Source: Heterodera schachtii (lineage: Eukaryota > Nematoda > Chromadorea > Rhabditida > Heteroderidae). Taken from it: 64,000 bases of DNA. Positions 17,684-30,100 of this stretch are shown here, piece by piece. The position numbers and the translations under genes were made by a program. The DNA lies in contig SIJG01000026.1 of the NCBI GenBank assembly GCA_023374025.1, positions 1,191,425 to 1,255,424 of the forward strand, read 5' to 3'. The first letter of the stretch is position 1, and every line of letters begins with the position of its first letter. The notes beneath the pieces are model-generated. The model searched no databases, was not told the DNA's origin, and saw only the letters and a program-made list of their open reading frames with translations.

Positions 17684-20600
17684 TTGTAAGTAATTTGTTT
17701 TTCCCAAAAAGAAAAAAATTTAAAAATTTAACAAATAAAAATAATGGTATATAATTAAATGTTAAAAAATAAAATTAACATATAATTAATGAAAAATTTT
17801 TACCTCATATAGAAAAATAAAAAATTTTATTTATATTTAAATTATAAATCTCTACTTGTAAGAAGGAAATTCGTAGCTTTAATTTAATTGGAAAATATTT
17901 AATTATTATAGTTCCAATTTTATTTTTTAACTCAAAATAAAAATTATGCCATGTATTTTATGAAAATAGGAAATATTATATTTATAAAAATAATTTTTTA
18001 TAGTTGCCTTGATTTTTACCATATGAGACAAACATAAGTTTCTAAAATTTTAAAAATTTAGAAAAGTTCAAAACATGTTTACAAGGAAAAATGTAAATTA
18101 ATGTAAAATATTTGGGTTTTGGATGAAACATTCATAAAGGCGAAAAATTTTTTACATGGCAAAATATTTGGTAATTTACATTGGAAAATAAGAAATTTTT
18201 TAGTTATGAATTATTATTTCAACAAATTTATTAATATAGAAATCCCAGCGCCGCCGATCCGACAAATCCCGAGAACACCGAACGAAGAAATATGAAAATA
18301 TAAGCAGCGAAAAATTTACAATAAAAAGTAAATCTAATAATATGTTAAAATAAAAAAAATAAAATAAAAATATATATAATTTATTTATTTACGATAGTTG
18401 TAAAGCATTGGAGAAAAAACATGAAATTTTTGATACAAAAAAAAGTTTTATAAAAAGTTCGGAAAATGTCATCGCACCCTTTACAAGCATCACCTTTAAA
18501 GAGTAATAATAACATAATGTAGGAAATAACCAAATTTTTTCAAATACATAGTGTAAAAGTAGTGAAGATAATTCAACATAAAGTATTCATAATATACAAA
18601 ATTTATTAAAAAATTTAGTTTTTTAATTATAAAAATAATTGAATTTAATGTTCGGGCTAATAATCTAATTAATCCAAAAAATTTTGTAACAACAACAATT
18701 TCCAACGTCAGGCAAGAGAATAAAAATATAAATAATGAAAAAATAAAAATATCAATTATAATTTAAAACTTGAAATATTTTCAAAACATTTAAATAAATA
18801 TTTATGAAAAAATAAATTTCAATGAATGCATAAATACATTTGTATTATAAAAATCAGTGGCGAAAATTATTTTTATATGAGCAATAAATAAATAAATTAA
18901 AAACAAAAGAAATTTTTTTGTATAAAAGTTTTTTGTGTTAATTGATTCTTGAATAATAAATGATAAAATTTATTTGTTTTTAATTTAAAAAAGTTGAAGA
19001 TACAATAAATATTAACTAAACAAAAGAATTAATTGAGAGAAACATAAATAATAAAATAATAAATATAATCAAAATTAAAACCATAATCACATTTTACAAA
19101 ATAAACTTGCCTAAATAAATATAATAAAAATTAATAAAATATTTTTTAAATAAAAAGATTTAATAAAGATAAAAGAAATCTTTTACAAAAATAAAACATA
19201 ATGTTTTTTTTTAAATGCTGAAATTTTTGTGAAATGATAAGTTATATAAATTAAATATTTTCTCTTATAATTTAAAAAATTATTTTAATTTTTTTATTTT
19301 TGAAAAATTATGTATTATTTAAAACAAAATTTGCTGAATTTTCAAAGAAAAATCAAAATAATTTTTTTTTTAATTTTCCTGAAATTTTCTTCATTAAGCT
19401 TTTTAAATATAAATTCGATTAAAAATAAAGATTTATTTGACAAATAATTTAATTAAAGACTAAAAGCTAATTAGTCATATTTTAAATCTTTATAAAATTA
19501 GAAACCATTAAAAATAAATGACTTAAAGAAATTAAAATTTTAAAAATGAGAATATTAATAAATTATATTTGCTAATAGCAAGAACTTAAGTAATAAGTGA
19601 AATTAAAATATAATAAAGAAAAATTAATTTAGTCTTTTATTAATTGGCTGGCTAATCATCACTTAATTTAATTAATTTTTGTTGACCATTCGTACAATTA
19701 AAGTCTTAAGATTTTAAAAAATGAAATTAAATTGTGCAAATAAAATTACAGAGAGCTTTTCTAAACTCCAAAAATAATGCTTTTTATTTTGATGAATTGA
19801 TATTTTCGAAATTTTTGTTCAATAAAAATTTCGGTAAATCGACATTCGACATATCATATTTTGATAATATATTCTTATAACGAAAAAATTTAAAAATATA
19901 TTTATTTAAGTTATTAATGTGTAATAAACACAAACAAATTAGAAAAGGTAACTAGTTCACATTTAATTTACAACTAATGCTTTTTAAATTATATTAATTT
20001 AAAATAACAATTTATAATATATTAAATTCTAAGCGTTTAGTTTTTGTGTATAATTTTGTAAAACATTCTTCATGAATTAAATCTTATGCAATATATTATG
20101 CTAGTTACTAAATTGTTAAAAGTAATCATTAATATTAACTTAATACCATAAAGTAATTTCACAAAAAGGCAGAGTAAGAAAATTCATTTTTATTTTATTT
20201 TTTTGCAAAATAGTGATTTCTTGCAACCTATTTATTGGTAAAAGCCTACATGCGCAAAAAATGAAATAAATTGTTGAGAAAGAAAAAGAAATTTATGAGA
20301 AATATTCGCAAAGTGAACAACGAGAATTTGAAAAAAAAACATATTTTAAAGAAATTCAAAGAATAATTTCAATATAGGACAAATCGGTTATTTTCTTTTT
20401 GTAGTATATTTCTTGGGCCTTTAAATCAGGGTTTCTATCTGTTTTGATTTATCAAAAATGTTTTTATCTAAAAATTTCAAAATCTGACGCAAACAAATTT
20501 TGATCATTTATGGACAAAATAACCAAAATTTCTTTAAAAAATCTGGCGGCGCTATCGGCAATTTGGACTATTTTTCGACAAAATCGGTGACAAATTGCTT

Positions 20601-21509
20601 TTACGGTTAACTTATTTATAATTCAAATTAATTGAAAATGCAAATTTTTTTTAATTCAACATTTAAAAAAAAAAAAAAAATTAATTCACAACCTAAATAA
20701 ACCAAACTGCATTAAATATTTATAACAAACATACATTTAAAAGGCAAGGAATAATATTAATAATCAACCGATAAAATACTGTACATTAATTAATAATAAA
20801 AGGCGCTAACACAACGAGGCCGGGCCTAAGACTCTGCAACTGGACATGAAAATCAATTTAAATAGTAGTTTAAACAAAAAATAAAAGTTTTACAATTAAT
20901 AAATTAAATTAATGAAATAATCCTCGATAAATAAAAATAGATATATATTTATTTATAATTTAAAATAAAAAGTATTATAAATAAGATGTAAATATAATTT
21001 TAACAAATGCAAAATGTTTTCGGAATTCTTAGCTAATATTGTAAAATAAATAAATTAAATTTAAAAGAAATTACATAATCCAAATTTACAAAAGATATTT
21101 ACTGATTGCAAACAAGAAAGCAATTAATTTAAAAATGTAAATAAGCAATAATAATGAAGAATAATAATAATACATTTATATAATAACGGATAAAATTTAA
21201 TTAATTTTTCAAATTAAAAAATAAAATAAAATTTTTTATGATACCAAATCAACCTTTAGTAAATTAATTAGTATTTTGTAGGGAGCTAAAGAATCGTTTC
21301 AATAAGGAAAAATTAAAACTTTTAAAAAACATTAATTCTATAATTTTTACAGCAAAAATATATATTTATAAATAGAGAAAAAATATATGGAAGAGTAATA
21401 ATTAAATAAATAAATTTGAGCTTAAGTCATTAAATTAAATAGTTAAAAATATTTACTTTTTTTTTGAGAAACCTGAAAAGACATAAAATCTGTAAGACAT
21501 ATAAATTCG
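17684..21509. other. AT-rich gene-free DNA
   Basis: A-skewed, with no supported gene. Small GC-richer patches near 18241-18300, 20540-20600 and 20805-20850 are not assignable; the last contains GGACATGAAAA, a motif repeated in several A-skewed blocks. A 15-base A-run is at about 20667. A 69-codon minus-strand frame at 18496-18705 is low-complexity. Confidence 0.55.
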
Positions 21510-22560
21510 TATCTTAGCTTCATTCCAACCAAATAATATTTAATAGTGTCATTCAATAGCTTTATATTTTATTTACAGAATAAATATTATAAAAAAAGTT
21601 ATGGTTATTAAATACCACAAAATCATAAATAAAAATGTTATGTGTAAAACTTTTTAAAAACTAGATGAAATTTTTCGAAATTTTAAAGATAAATAGAGAA
21701 TACATATGGCGACCGAATGATATTAATTAGTTAGGCACAATTGTATTTAATGACTTGAAATTTTTAAGTCTTGGCATGACCATCGCAAAAAACATAGGCT
21801 GTTCAATGCTTTATAACTTTTTTGCAGGCAATTAGATTAAAAATTTTTTTTAGAATTTAAATGCTCTATTTAATCTATTTATCTTTAAAATTTCAAAAAA
21901 TTTCATTGAGTTTTAAAAAAGTTCTAGATTAATAATTCTGATTTAAGACTTAGTGGAATTTAATAAAAATAAAATTTTTATACTATTTTAAAAAATTGTG
22001 AAAAACTTATACTAACGAATTATTTATCTTTTTTTAATTATTTATCTAGAACTTTTTTTAAAATCTATGAAGTTTTTTGAATTTCAAAAAACTTCGTTCT
22101 AGCTAAGACTTTGTGGAATTTAAGAACCATAACTTTTTTAGACTATTTAAAAAAACAAATAACCAAGAAATTTTCATAATTTTCCCGTTCCCTAAGTTTT
22201 TTGAAGAAAAACACCCAAAAAAAAAATTCATTATTATTTATCTCTTTATCTTTTAATTTATGTTTTCAATTGTTTATTCTTTGCATGTGCATTTATTTGT
22301 TTATTTAATCATTTTTTTAAATCCTTTGTACTAATGAATTATTTCTAAATTTATTGCAAATTATTAAATATTTTATTTTATATTGTTTTTATTTTGTTTT
22401 AAGTTGTAGAAAAAAAATGTCCTTGGTCCAATTTCTACCAAATTAATATTTATAGTCTCAGTTAAAAGCTCTAGGTGTTCTCTACTGGAATACTAATTAA
22501 AAACTTTTTTACAAATTTATAAAAAAGTTCTGACTAATTCGGTTAAAAAACTCAAAAAAT
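21510..22560. repeat. Degenerate relics of the GGTGCT palindromic family
   Basis: Text from about 21640 to 21830 is an inverted, diverged copy of 23240-23440; for example GCATGACCATCGCAAAAAAC answers the complement of GTTTTTTGCAATGATCATGT. Further relics of the shared core occur near 21510-21600, 21860-21930 and 22430-22540. The core reads ACCAAAT.AATATTT, AAATTTCAAAAAATTTCATT and a TGTTCTCTA box. The cluster suggests repeated, nested insertion of related elements, now decayed. Confidence 0.55.
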
Positions 22561-23000
22561 CCACCTTTCAAAAAATTAATCTTATTTGGTTATTTATTTT
22601 ACTGATTTTATTTATTTTGATGGTTATTAATATTAATTATAATTTAGAAATGGATAATCTAATATAAAAAAAAAAAATTTTGTACAATACACATAATTAA
22701 TTAAGATAATGATAATTATTTAATTCTTTCATCAGAAATTTAAATTTGTTTTAAAATGGTAATAAAAATATTAACAAAATCTTTATCAAAATTGAACACA
22801 AAAATGATAATGATATAATCACTTTTATATATAAGAAACTAAAAAAATGTCGACAGCGCAGCCATATTCACAACTCGTTTCCGGAACAAGTTATGTGCAA
22901 AAAAAAAATAATTAAATAAAAAATCAATTATTTAATTGAAAACAAATATTTATTAATGAAACGCAAAATATTCTATTAGCAAATAAAAATGAATAACAAT
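22561..23000. other. AT-rich gene-free DNA
   Basis: No gene seen. A small GC patch near 22850-22900 (GTCGACAGCGCAGCC) is unassigned. Confidence 0.5.
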
Positions 23001-23481
23001 CAGCGCGTTTTGTAAAACTGCCAAATTGGTATTTTTTAAAACTGCCACCCATGCGCGTTTCTTAAAACCGCCAGCGCGTTTCGTAAAACTGCCAATGGGT
23101 TCCAAAACCAAATTGCTAATATATATAAATTCATAACTTGGCCCAAATTCAACCAAATTAATATTTCATTGTATCATTAAATAGCTTTAATTGTTCTTTT
23201 TCAGAATATATTTTTTGTAAATTTTTAACTTAAGTATGAGAAAAGTTATAAAGCATTGAACATGCTATGTTTTTTGCAATGATCATGTAAATAGAAGTAT
23301 AAACATTAAAGTCTTTAAAATGCAATTGAGCCAAAATTAAATATATATATATATATTCGATAGCCCTAAGAATTCTCTATTTACCTTTAGAATTTTAGAA
23401 AATTTCATTGAGTTTCAAAAAAGTTCTTTGCAGAAAATAAAAAAATACCAATTTGGCAGTTTTACGAAACGCACTAGCACC
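23001..23481. mobile_element. GGTGCT-family palindromic element C (left end damaged)
   Basis: The right end reads CCAATTTGGCAGTTTTACG, AAACGC, ACTAGCACC. The left starts GCGCGTTTTGTAAAACTGCC then AAATTGGTATTTTTT, the inverted match. The expected GGTGCTAGT at the left tip is missing, so about eight bases were lost. Left-arm units (GCGCGTTT.GTAAAACTGCC) occur three times in tandem with variation. The interior carries the family core (GATAGCCCTAAG, TTCTCTATT, AAATTTCATTGAGTTTC). No ORF of note; a 67-codon minus-strand frame overlaps the left arm by chance. Confidence 0.7.
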
Positions 23482-26400
23482 TGTTTTTTATTTGATTAAT
23501 TATTTAAGCTGATAATTTTTTCCAAAGGGAAGGATTTATGTTTTAAATTAAATAATATTGTTTCTCTAGAAATTGTGTAGGAGGAATTAAATTAATTTAA
23601 AAAATATAAATATATTTTATATCTGAAGCTGTTACAAGCGTCGCGCACTAGCAGCCATAATCTAGAGAATGGATGAATCCTCAAAAATAAAAAACTAAGC
23701 AAAAATATAAATAAATGTTTAATTATTTTGTATTGAAATGAATTGTTAAAAAACAAAGTAATTATTGAAATTAAAAAATAAATCTAAGAATAATTTACAA
23801 TTAAAGCATATTTATAATTTCTAAAATTATTATATTTTAAAAATAAGATTAATAAACACAAACAAATTATCTGATTTTTTGGCATAAAATTTCTAATCAC
23901 TTTTTAAATGAAATATAAATTGAGATTTACAAATTTATATTTGATTTACATTTAAATACGTGAATATTATATATATGTAATAAATTAAGTTGTTTTTTTA
24001 AATTGAATTTTCTTTCAGAAAATTATTTTTCCAGAAAAATTTTCATGAAATTTCCTTAAAAATATAAATTTCATATTTTTAAAATCTTCTTTAAATATTT
24101 CTTGTAATAAAATCGTTAAAAATAATTAAAAATTACAGAATTCATCCATTATGGAAACCGACAGTAACAATAAACTTACACTGAACATGCGATTAAAAAA
24201 TATAAGAGAAAAAAAAAATTGAAATAAGACAAATTTGCCAAACCAATAATATTGAAGAAATTTAATTGATGTTAAATTAACTTTAAAATAAAAAAAAATA
24301 GTTCGATTTTCAAATAGCGCGCATAAAGAAGTAATTATTAATGATAAATATCTTTAAAAATTAATATTTTATGAATTCAAAGGTCGCCAGACCATTCATT
24401 TCTAATTGAAAATCTTTATGATGACATGTATTTTTAAAAAAAGGTATTTAAATTTAAAAACTTTTAGAAATATTTGAAATATCAAGCTTATTTTTTACTG
24501 AAATAATAAAAATTAAATTGCAATCAAAAAAATAATGATGATATAGAACAAAATAAAGTGGACAAATTATTTGCCATCTGATGAAGACCAATCAATATTT
24601 TTATTCAAATTTAAAAAGTAAAATCAATAATAATAAAAATATTCATTATTAAAACCCAAATATACATTTTTGTGATATTTTACAATTATTATACATACTT
24701 AATTCAAAAATAATAAACAAATAAATACAATGCAATTTTTATTATTTAATGAGTATATTTTTCAATTAAAAATTAAATTAAGGCTTTAAATTGAAGAATA
24801 TGTATGTGCCATAATCAGATTATATTGGAATCGTTTATTTTTAAAATACAAATGTTTACATAAATTTGAAAGGAAAGTGCAAAATTTAAAATTTATAAAT
24901 TATTCCATTTTATTATGAAAAAAAGAAATTTATTATTAAAAAAAATATTAAACTAATATAATATAAATTTATCGTGTAATCAGACTTTACGGTAATGCAT
25001 AAAAATTTAAAAAAATATATAAATCACTGATAATAAATATTCAAATATATTTAACTTTGGTAAACGAAATTCTGTATAAAAGTTAAATGGAGTCACAAAT
25101 ATTTAATTTTTGGATTGTATTAATTTGATACAAATACAAATAAAAATAAACCATAATAATAATAATAATAAATAAAGTTAAAAATATTAATAATGACAAA
25201 AGTAAAAAAATAGACAGAAATCGTGTTTTTCTGAAGTTAAATTTTTTCATAAATTACATTTGGTTAAACTAATAATTATTATGGATCGGATTTATATGGA
25301 TGAAAAAATCGAAAATATGGACGAAATATGGACAAAAAATATGAAAACATGGACAAAAAATTTCTGAAAATTGGTTGTTTTTTTTGAATAAAAATTCGTA
25401 AACACTTAAATTTTTCTTACAAATTTCAAAGTTAATTTGATAAAAAAAATTATAAATAAAAATTTATCATTTATCTAAATAAAAAGAAAATAATTGAAAA
25501 TGAAATAAATTCTTATTTACCAAAATCAAAAAAAAATACCAAAATATTTCACTGCTAGTAAAAAATAAATAAAAATTAATTTAAAGGGCTTTAAAAGAAC
25601 GCCAATTAAAGAAAAATGAAGCTAAATATTAATTACCCAGAAATATTTAAATATACAAAGCATCTGTAACTCAACAAATTTCCAGGTGTCAGGAACATGG
25701 GATAAAAAATAATTATTATTTAAATGATAAAATAAAAATAAAGAATAACAAATAAAAAAATTAAAAAAAGAATATCAAATTAGAAAATGAAAAAAAAGAA
25801 TATCAAATTAGAAAATGAAAAAAAAATATCAAATTAAAAAATAAAAACTCATAATATCCATTGAAAAATAATAAATAAATTAATTAAAAATTACTTGAAA
25901 AAGCATAAGAAATTTAAAAAAAAACTAAAAACAACATAGGAATTTTTTTTTTGATTACATGATTTTTTTCATGTTGAAACAATAATGAATTTTTAAATTT
26001 TATTTCGCTTAGCTTATTAAATTATTATTTCTATTCAATGTTTATTGGCTTTGATAATATCTGTCGAAAAATTTTGTAGTCAACTAATGGTGTTTTTATT
26101 TTGAAATTTTTTTTCATTTAAATTGCATTTCAACTTTAAGGATTTTACAGTAAGTTAGTTACCTTTTTAGAAAAGTATTAATTTTTTTTGTTAAATAATG
26201 TTTAATTAGTTTTACTAATAATCTTTTTGTAAGCATTCATAATTAACCAATTTAAATAAATATCTAAAAAAAAAATTAATTTTTTCACTTGCTGGTTTTT
26301 CTGTTGAAGCTGATTTGTGAGCACTGTTTAAACACGCTTAAATGTGGAATTTTTGAATTAAAAATTTCTAATATAATTAAAATTATTTTATAATTAAAGA

Positions 26401-26700
26401 TGTTTTTGTTTTTATGTGAGTCTTATTTTTGTTTTATTAATTAATTATTCCATTTGCGAAACTAAAATTTTTCTGTTATTTCTTTTTAAGAAAAAAAGTT
26501 TTAGGGAGTTGACAACGGATATTAATTTAAAGAAGTTTTCATAAAGTTTTTAATATTTAATTTTTAAGCAATCAAAGAAAATTAAAATTATTACAAAGAT
26601 ATCGAAAGTAAAATAATTAATCAGCTTTTTATTTAAACTGAAATTTTAGTTTGTTTTTATTTAATTGTTATCATTTTTAAAATATTTTCGCATTTATTTT
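23482..26700. other. AT-rich gene-free DNA
   Basis: A-skewed to about 25920, then T-skewed. No gene seen. ATGGACAAAAA-type short repeats lie at about 25281-25360. An AAT triplet run is near 25154-25172. Confidence 0.55.
25770..25848 (+). repeat. 28-bp tandem repeat, about three copies
   Basis: GAATATCAAATTAGAAAATG plus an A-run repeats at 25770 and 25798, with a third, slightly changed unit from about 25825. Confidence 0.8.
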
Positions 26701-26704
26701 AATG

Positions 26705-27160
26705 TTAATACTAAAATAAAATTAAAAGTGCCTTTAAAATGTCTTAATTAATACTATTTTTTCTTACCTTATAATGTATATTTAAATTATTTTTTAAACA
26801 TTAATATAAAAAATAAACATATTAATTTCTTAATGATGACAATTTTAAGTAAATTATAACCAAATAAACCAAAAAATAAAATTCATTTAGCAATTATATA
26901 ATAATACAAACGGAGAATCTTATTTTATATAAATTTTCTAGTTAAAATAATTAATTTGAGTAATTGAGAAGACCTAGCTTAGTTTTTCAATAAAAAAAAT
27001 GTAAATTTCTAATTTATAAATGGCATTTATATTATTTAAGAATATTTTTTTTATTTACATAATAAATTTATTTTTATTCTCGTATATGCATTTTTATTAA
27101 TATTGATATTGATTCTAGTTTATTCAGGCTTAGATATGAGCTACTTTAATTTTAGAAGCC
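26705..27160 (+). repeat. Dispersed repeat (pair of 60090-60550), copy 1
   Basis: Long collinear similarity with 60090-60550. Shared blocks in order include TTTTAAGTAAATTATAACCA, AATAATACAAACGG, GACCTAGCTTAGTTTTTCAA, TTTATAAATGGC, TTGATATTGATTCTA and GAGCTACTTTAATTTTA. The copies differ by many substitutions and small indels, roughly 75-80% identical by eye. There is no open frame in either copy, so it looks like an old non-coding transposon or segmental duplicate. Confidence 0.7.
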
Positions 27161-30100
27161 GTCTGATTGTAAGATGGAATAAAAAAATCATATAAAATAT
27201 ATTTTACCTTATTAACAATATAACTTAAAATTTGATTTCTTTAAAAAAAATAGTTGAAAGAATATTTTAAATTATTATGAATAAAATTTTTTTGACAAAA
27301 AAATAATTTATTAAAATTTATTACTAAAGAAAGAAAAAATGCGGTATAGAAATACCATTTAATTGAAAGTAAAAAAGAAATAATAAAGAAGAAAATTGCT
27401 CTTTGAAATCTAGCAAAAAATACTAATAATTTTATTTAAAATAAGCTTTATTCTTATTTATGTATGAAGCTATAAATATAAAAAATAAAATAAAAATTCA
27501 ATAATTTATAAATAGAATTAATAAAACTTCTGGCGAAAAATTTTAAATTTTTGATGATTTTTTTTAATAAAATGAATTTAAAGGAACAATTTTATTGTTG
27601 ATACAAATGAAAAAAAAAATTTTTAATTTTCCTAAATAAATATACAAGAATTGAAATAATAAATATGATTATTTTATTTATGTTTTTTTAAAAGGAGTAA
27701 ATAAATGATTATTAATTAATTACAATTAGTACACATTTTATGAAATTTAAAAAAAGTAATAACAAAAGATAATGAAGAAATGGCACACAAATTTTAAAGT
27801 TTATTTGATATACATAAAAAACTGAATTAAATAAAAATATCGAACGACAATACCAATTATAAATTTTTAAATAAATTATACAGAGAAAATATTACAAAAT
27901 TTGCTGTTCACAAATCGAGAAAGGGCAAAAAAGAATTCCGTTCTTCACATATTTCTGCCTCTAAAAAATATATCACTCCAAAATATGAATTAAAAAAAGT
28001 GAATAATAAAGAAAATAAATATCCATTTTACCACCCCAAAATAAGAATAAAAATATAAAGCAATAATAACAATTTCACTATCTATTTATTTATTAAAGCA
28101 TTTTGAATTTTGAATAAATTCTATAAAAAATTTTTAAAAATAATTTAAGAATCTAATTGTTAAATTACATTTGATGAAAAAATAATCTAAATATAACATA
28201 ATGTTTTTCAATGAAACTCATATCACTTCTAAACTAAATAGTACAATATCGAATCATTTGTGTGGTTTAAAGGTTTAATTTATTTAAAAATTATAAATCT
28301 TATTTAATTACAAATGTGTTTTTAATATTTGTGTTTCAATTATAATTTAAAGCAATTTTTGTTTTAATAATATGAATGAATTTAATTTGTGGGTTGTGCT
28401 TTTAGTTTGTTTTGGTGCTTCTACTGCCTTTTAATTTTTGATTTTAATAATATAGAAAATAAATTATAAATGAATAAAATGAGGTGAAAATATTAAATAA
28501 AATGACAAAAAATCCGAAATAATGACAAAAAAAAAGTGGCGGAAATTGAACGCTCGCATTATTTTTATATATTTTTATTAAAAAAGACTAAATTGTAAAA
28601 AGGCCAAAGTTAATATTAATTATAAGTTAAAATTTTTGTAATTCCAAAGTGCTAAATGTGCCTATTTTAATTTACATAAAAAACAAAAAAGTTTTATTTA
28701 CTTATATTTTAGAAATTTCTATGAATTTTAAAACTATGGAAATAGTTAAAACAGACTGACAATGATTTTGATTTTTTGTATTTCAACTTTTTTCTCAATG
28801 AATATAATTAATATCTTGAGTTTAAAAAAACTGATTATTATTTTTAACAACCTTTAATTAAAAAATAAATTAAGTTACAAATTTAAATCAAAATTATATT
28901 ATAAACAATTTTAGTAATTATTTAATTGAAGAATAAATTTATAAAACAAAATAAATTTTTTTTTTGCTAAACTTAAATAATTAATAGGAACATTCTTTAT
29001 AAAATTTAATGAAGTAAAAGCTGAAAAAATTGCCCATCGATGTCGTAAATAGTAAAGTAAATGAACAATTAAAGCAGATTATTTGTAAAAAAATATTTCT
29101 TTTTTTAAATTTTATAATTCAAATATAAATTAAAACAGAAAAAACGAAAACATGAATGCAAAAAATATTTAATTAAAAAATTCTTTCCTTTGTTCTTTCT
29201 AATTTAAAAAAAACAAAAAAACAACTCAAAATTTAAATTTAAAAAATTTAAAAGAAATAGCTAACTTTGAGATGCAGCACATCAGCTTATACTGTACAAG
29301 ATTAATTGAAAAATAAATTTATACCGATTATCAGATAATTATAATTATTTAAAACATTAAATTTAAAAAAAAGCTGTAGATAAACAAATATTTTTTATCT
29401 GATCCTTAATACCTTTTAAATACAGCGATAGTCTAGCCCAAAATTTTAAATGAATTTCAATTTACATTAAATATTTAATTGTACATTTAACGCTGGCGAA
29501 ATGGTTGATGGTTGCAAAACAGTGAGAAAAGTTTTAAAAATGGAATTAATTTTTAACACAAACTAATTTAGCATTTATTATAATTACAAAATTTAAAATT
29601 TAAGCTTAAATGATCCAAAAAATTTCTATTGCAATAAATTGAAATAATGTTTTCTATTTGTTTTTTTAAATAAATAAAAATGATTTTAAAATATATTTAT
29701 TTTGTAAGAAATGTGCGACAGAAATAAAATAAATCTCAAAACGATCTTTTATTAATTACTTATAAAATTTATTTAGTCAGTTTAATCAATTGAAAAACTA
29801 TTTAAATTCATAAATTTTCGGTTTCGGTTTTCTGATTAATAAAAATTTTCAATATAAATTTTTAACCAACTTTTCACTAAAAACTAAAACTGAAAAATAG
29901 AAGACGTGGCGAAAAAGATGGAGTTATAATTATGAGTGTCATCTGAAAATCTTGCTAAATCAGAACGTTGTGCTCAAAAAATCAAATTTTGAGTCAAATA
30001 CAAATAAACATATTTATTAAACTATCTTTAGAAAAACATGCAAAATTTTAGGATATAAAGGTGAACAACTCTGGTTATATTAATTATTTCAGTTATTTAA

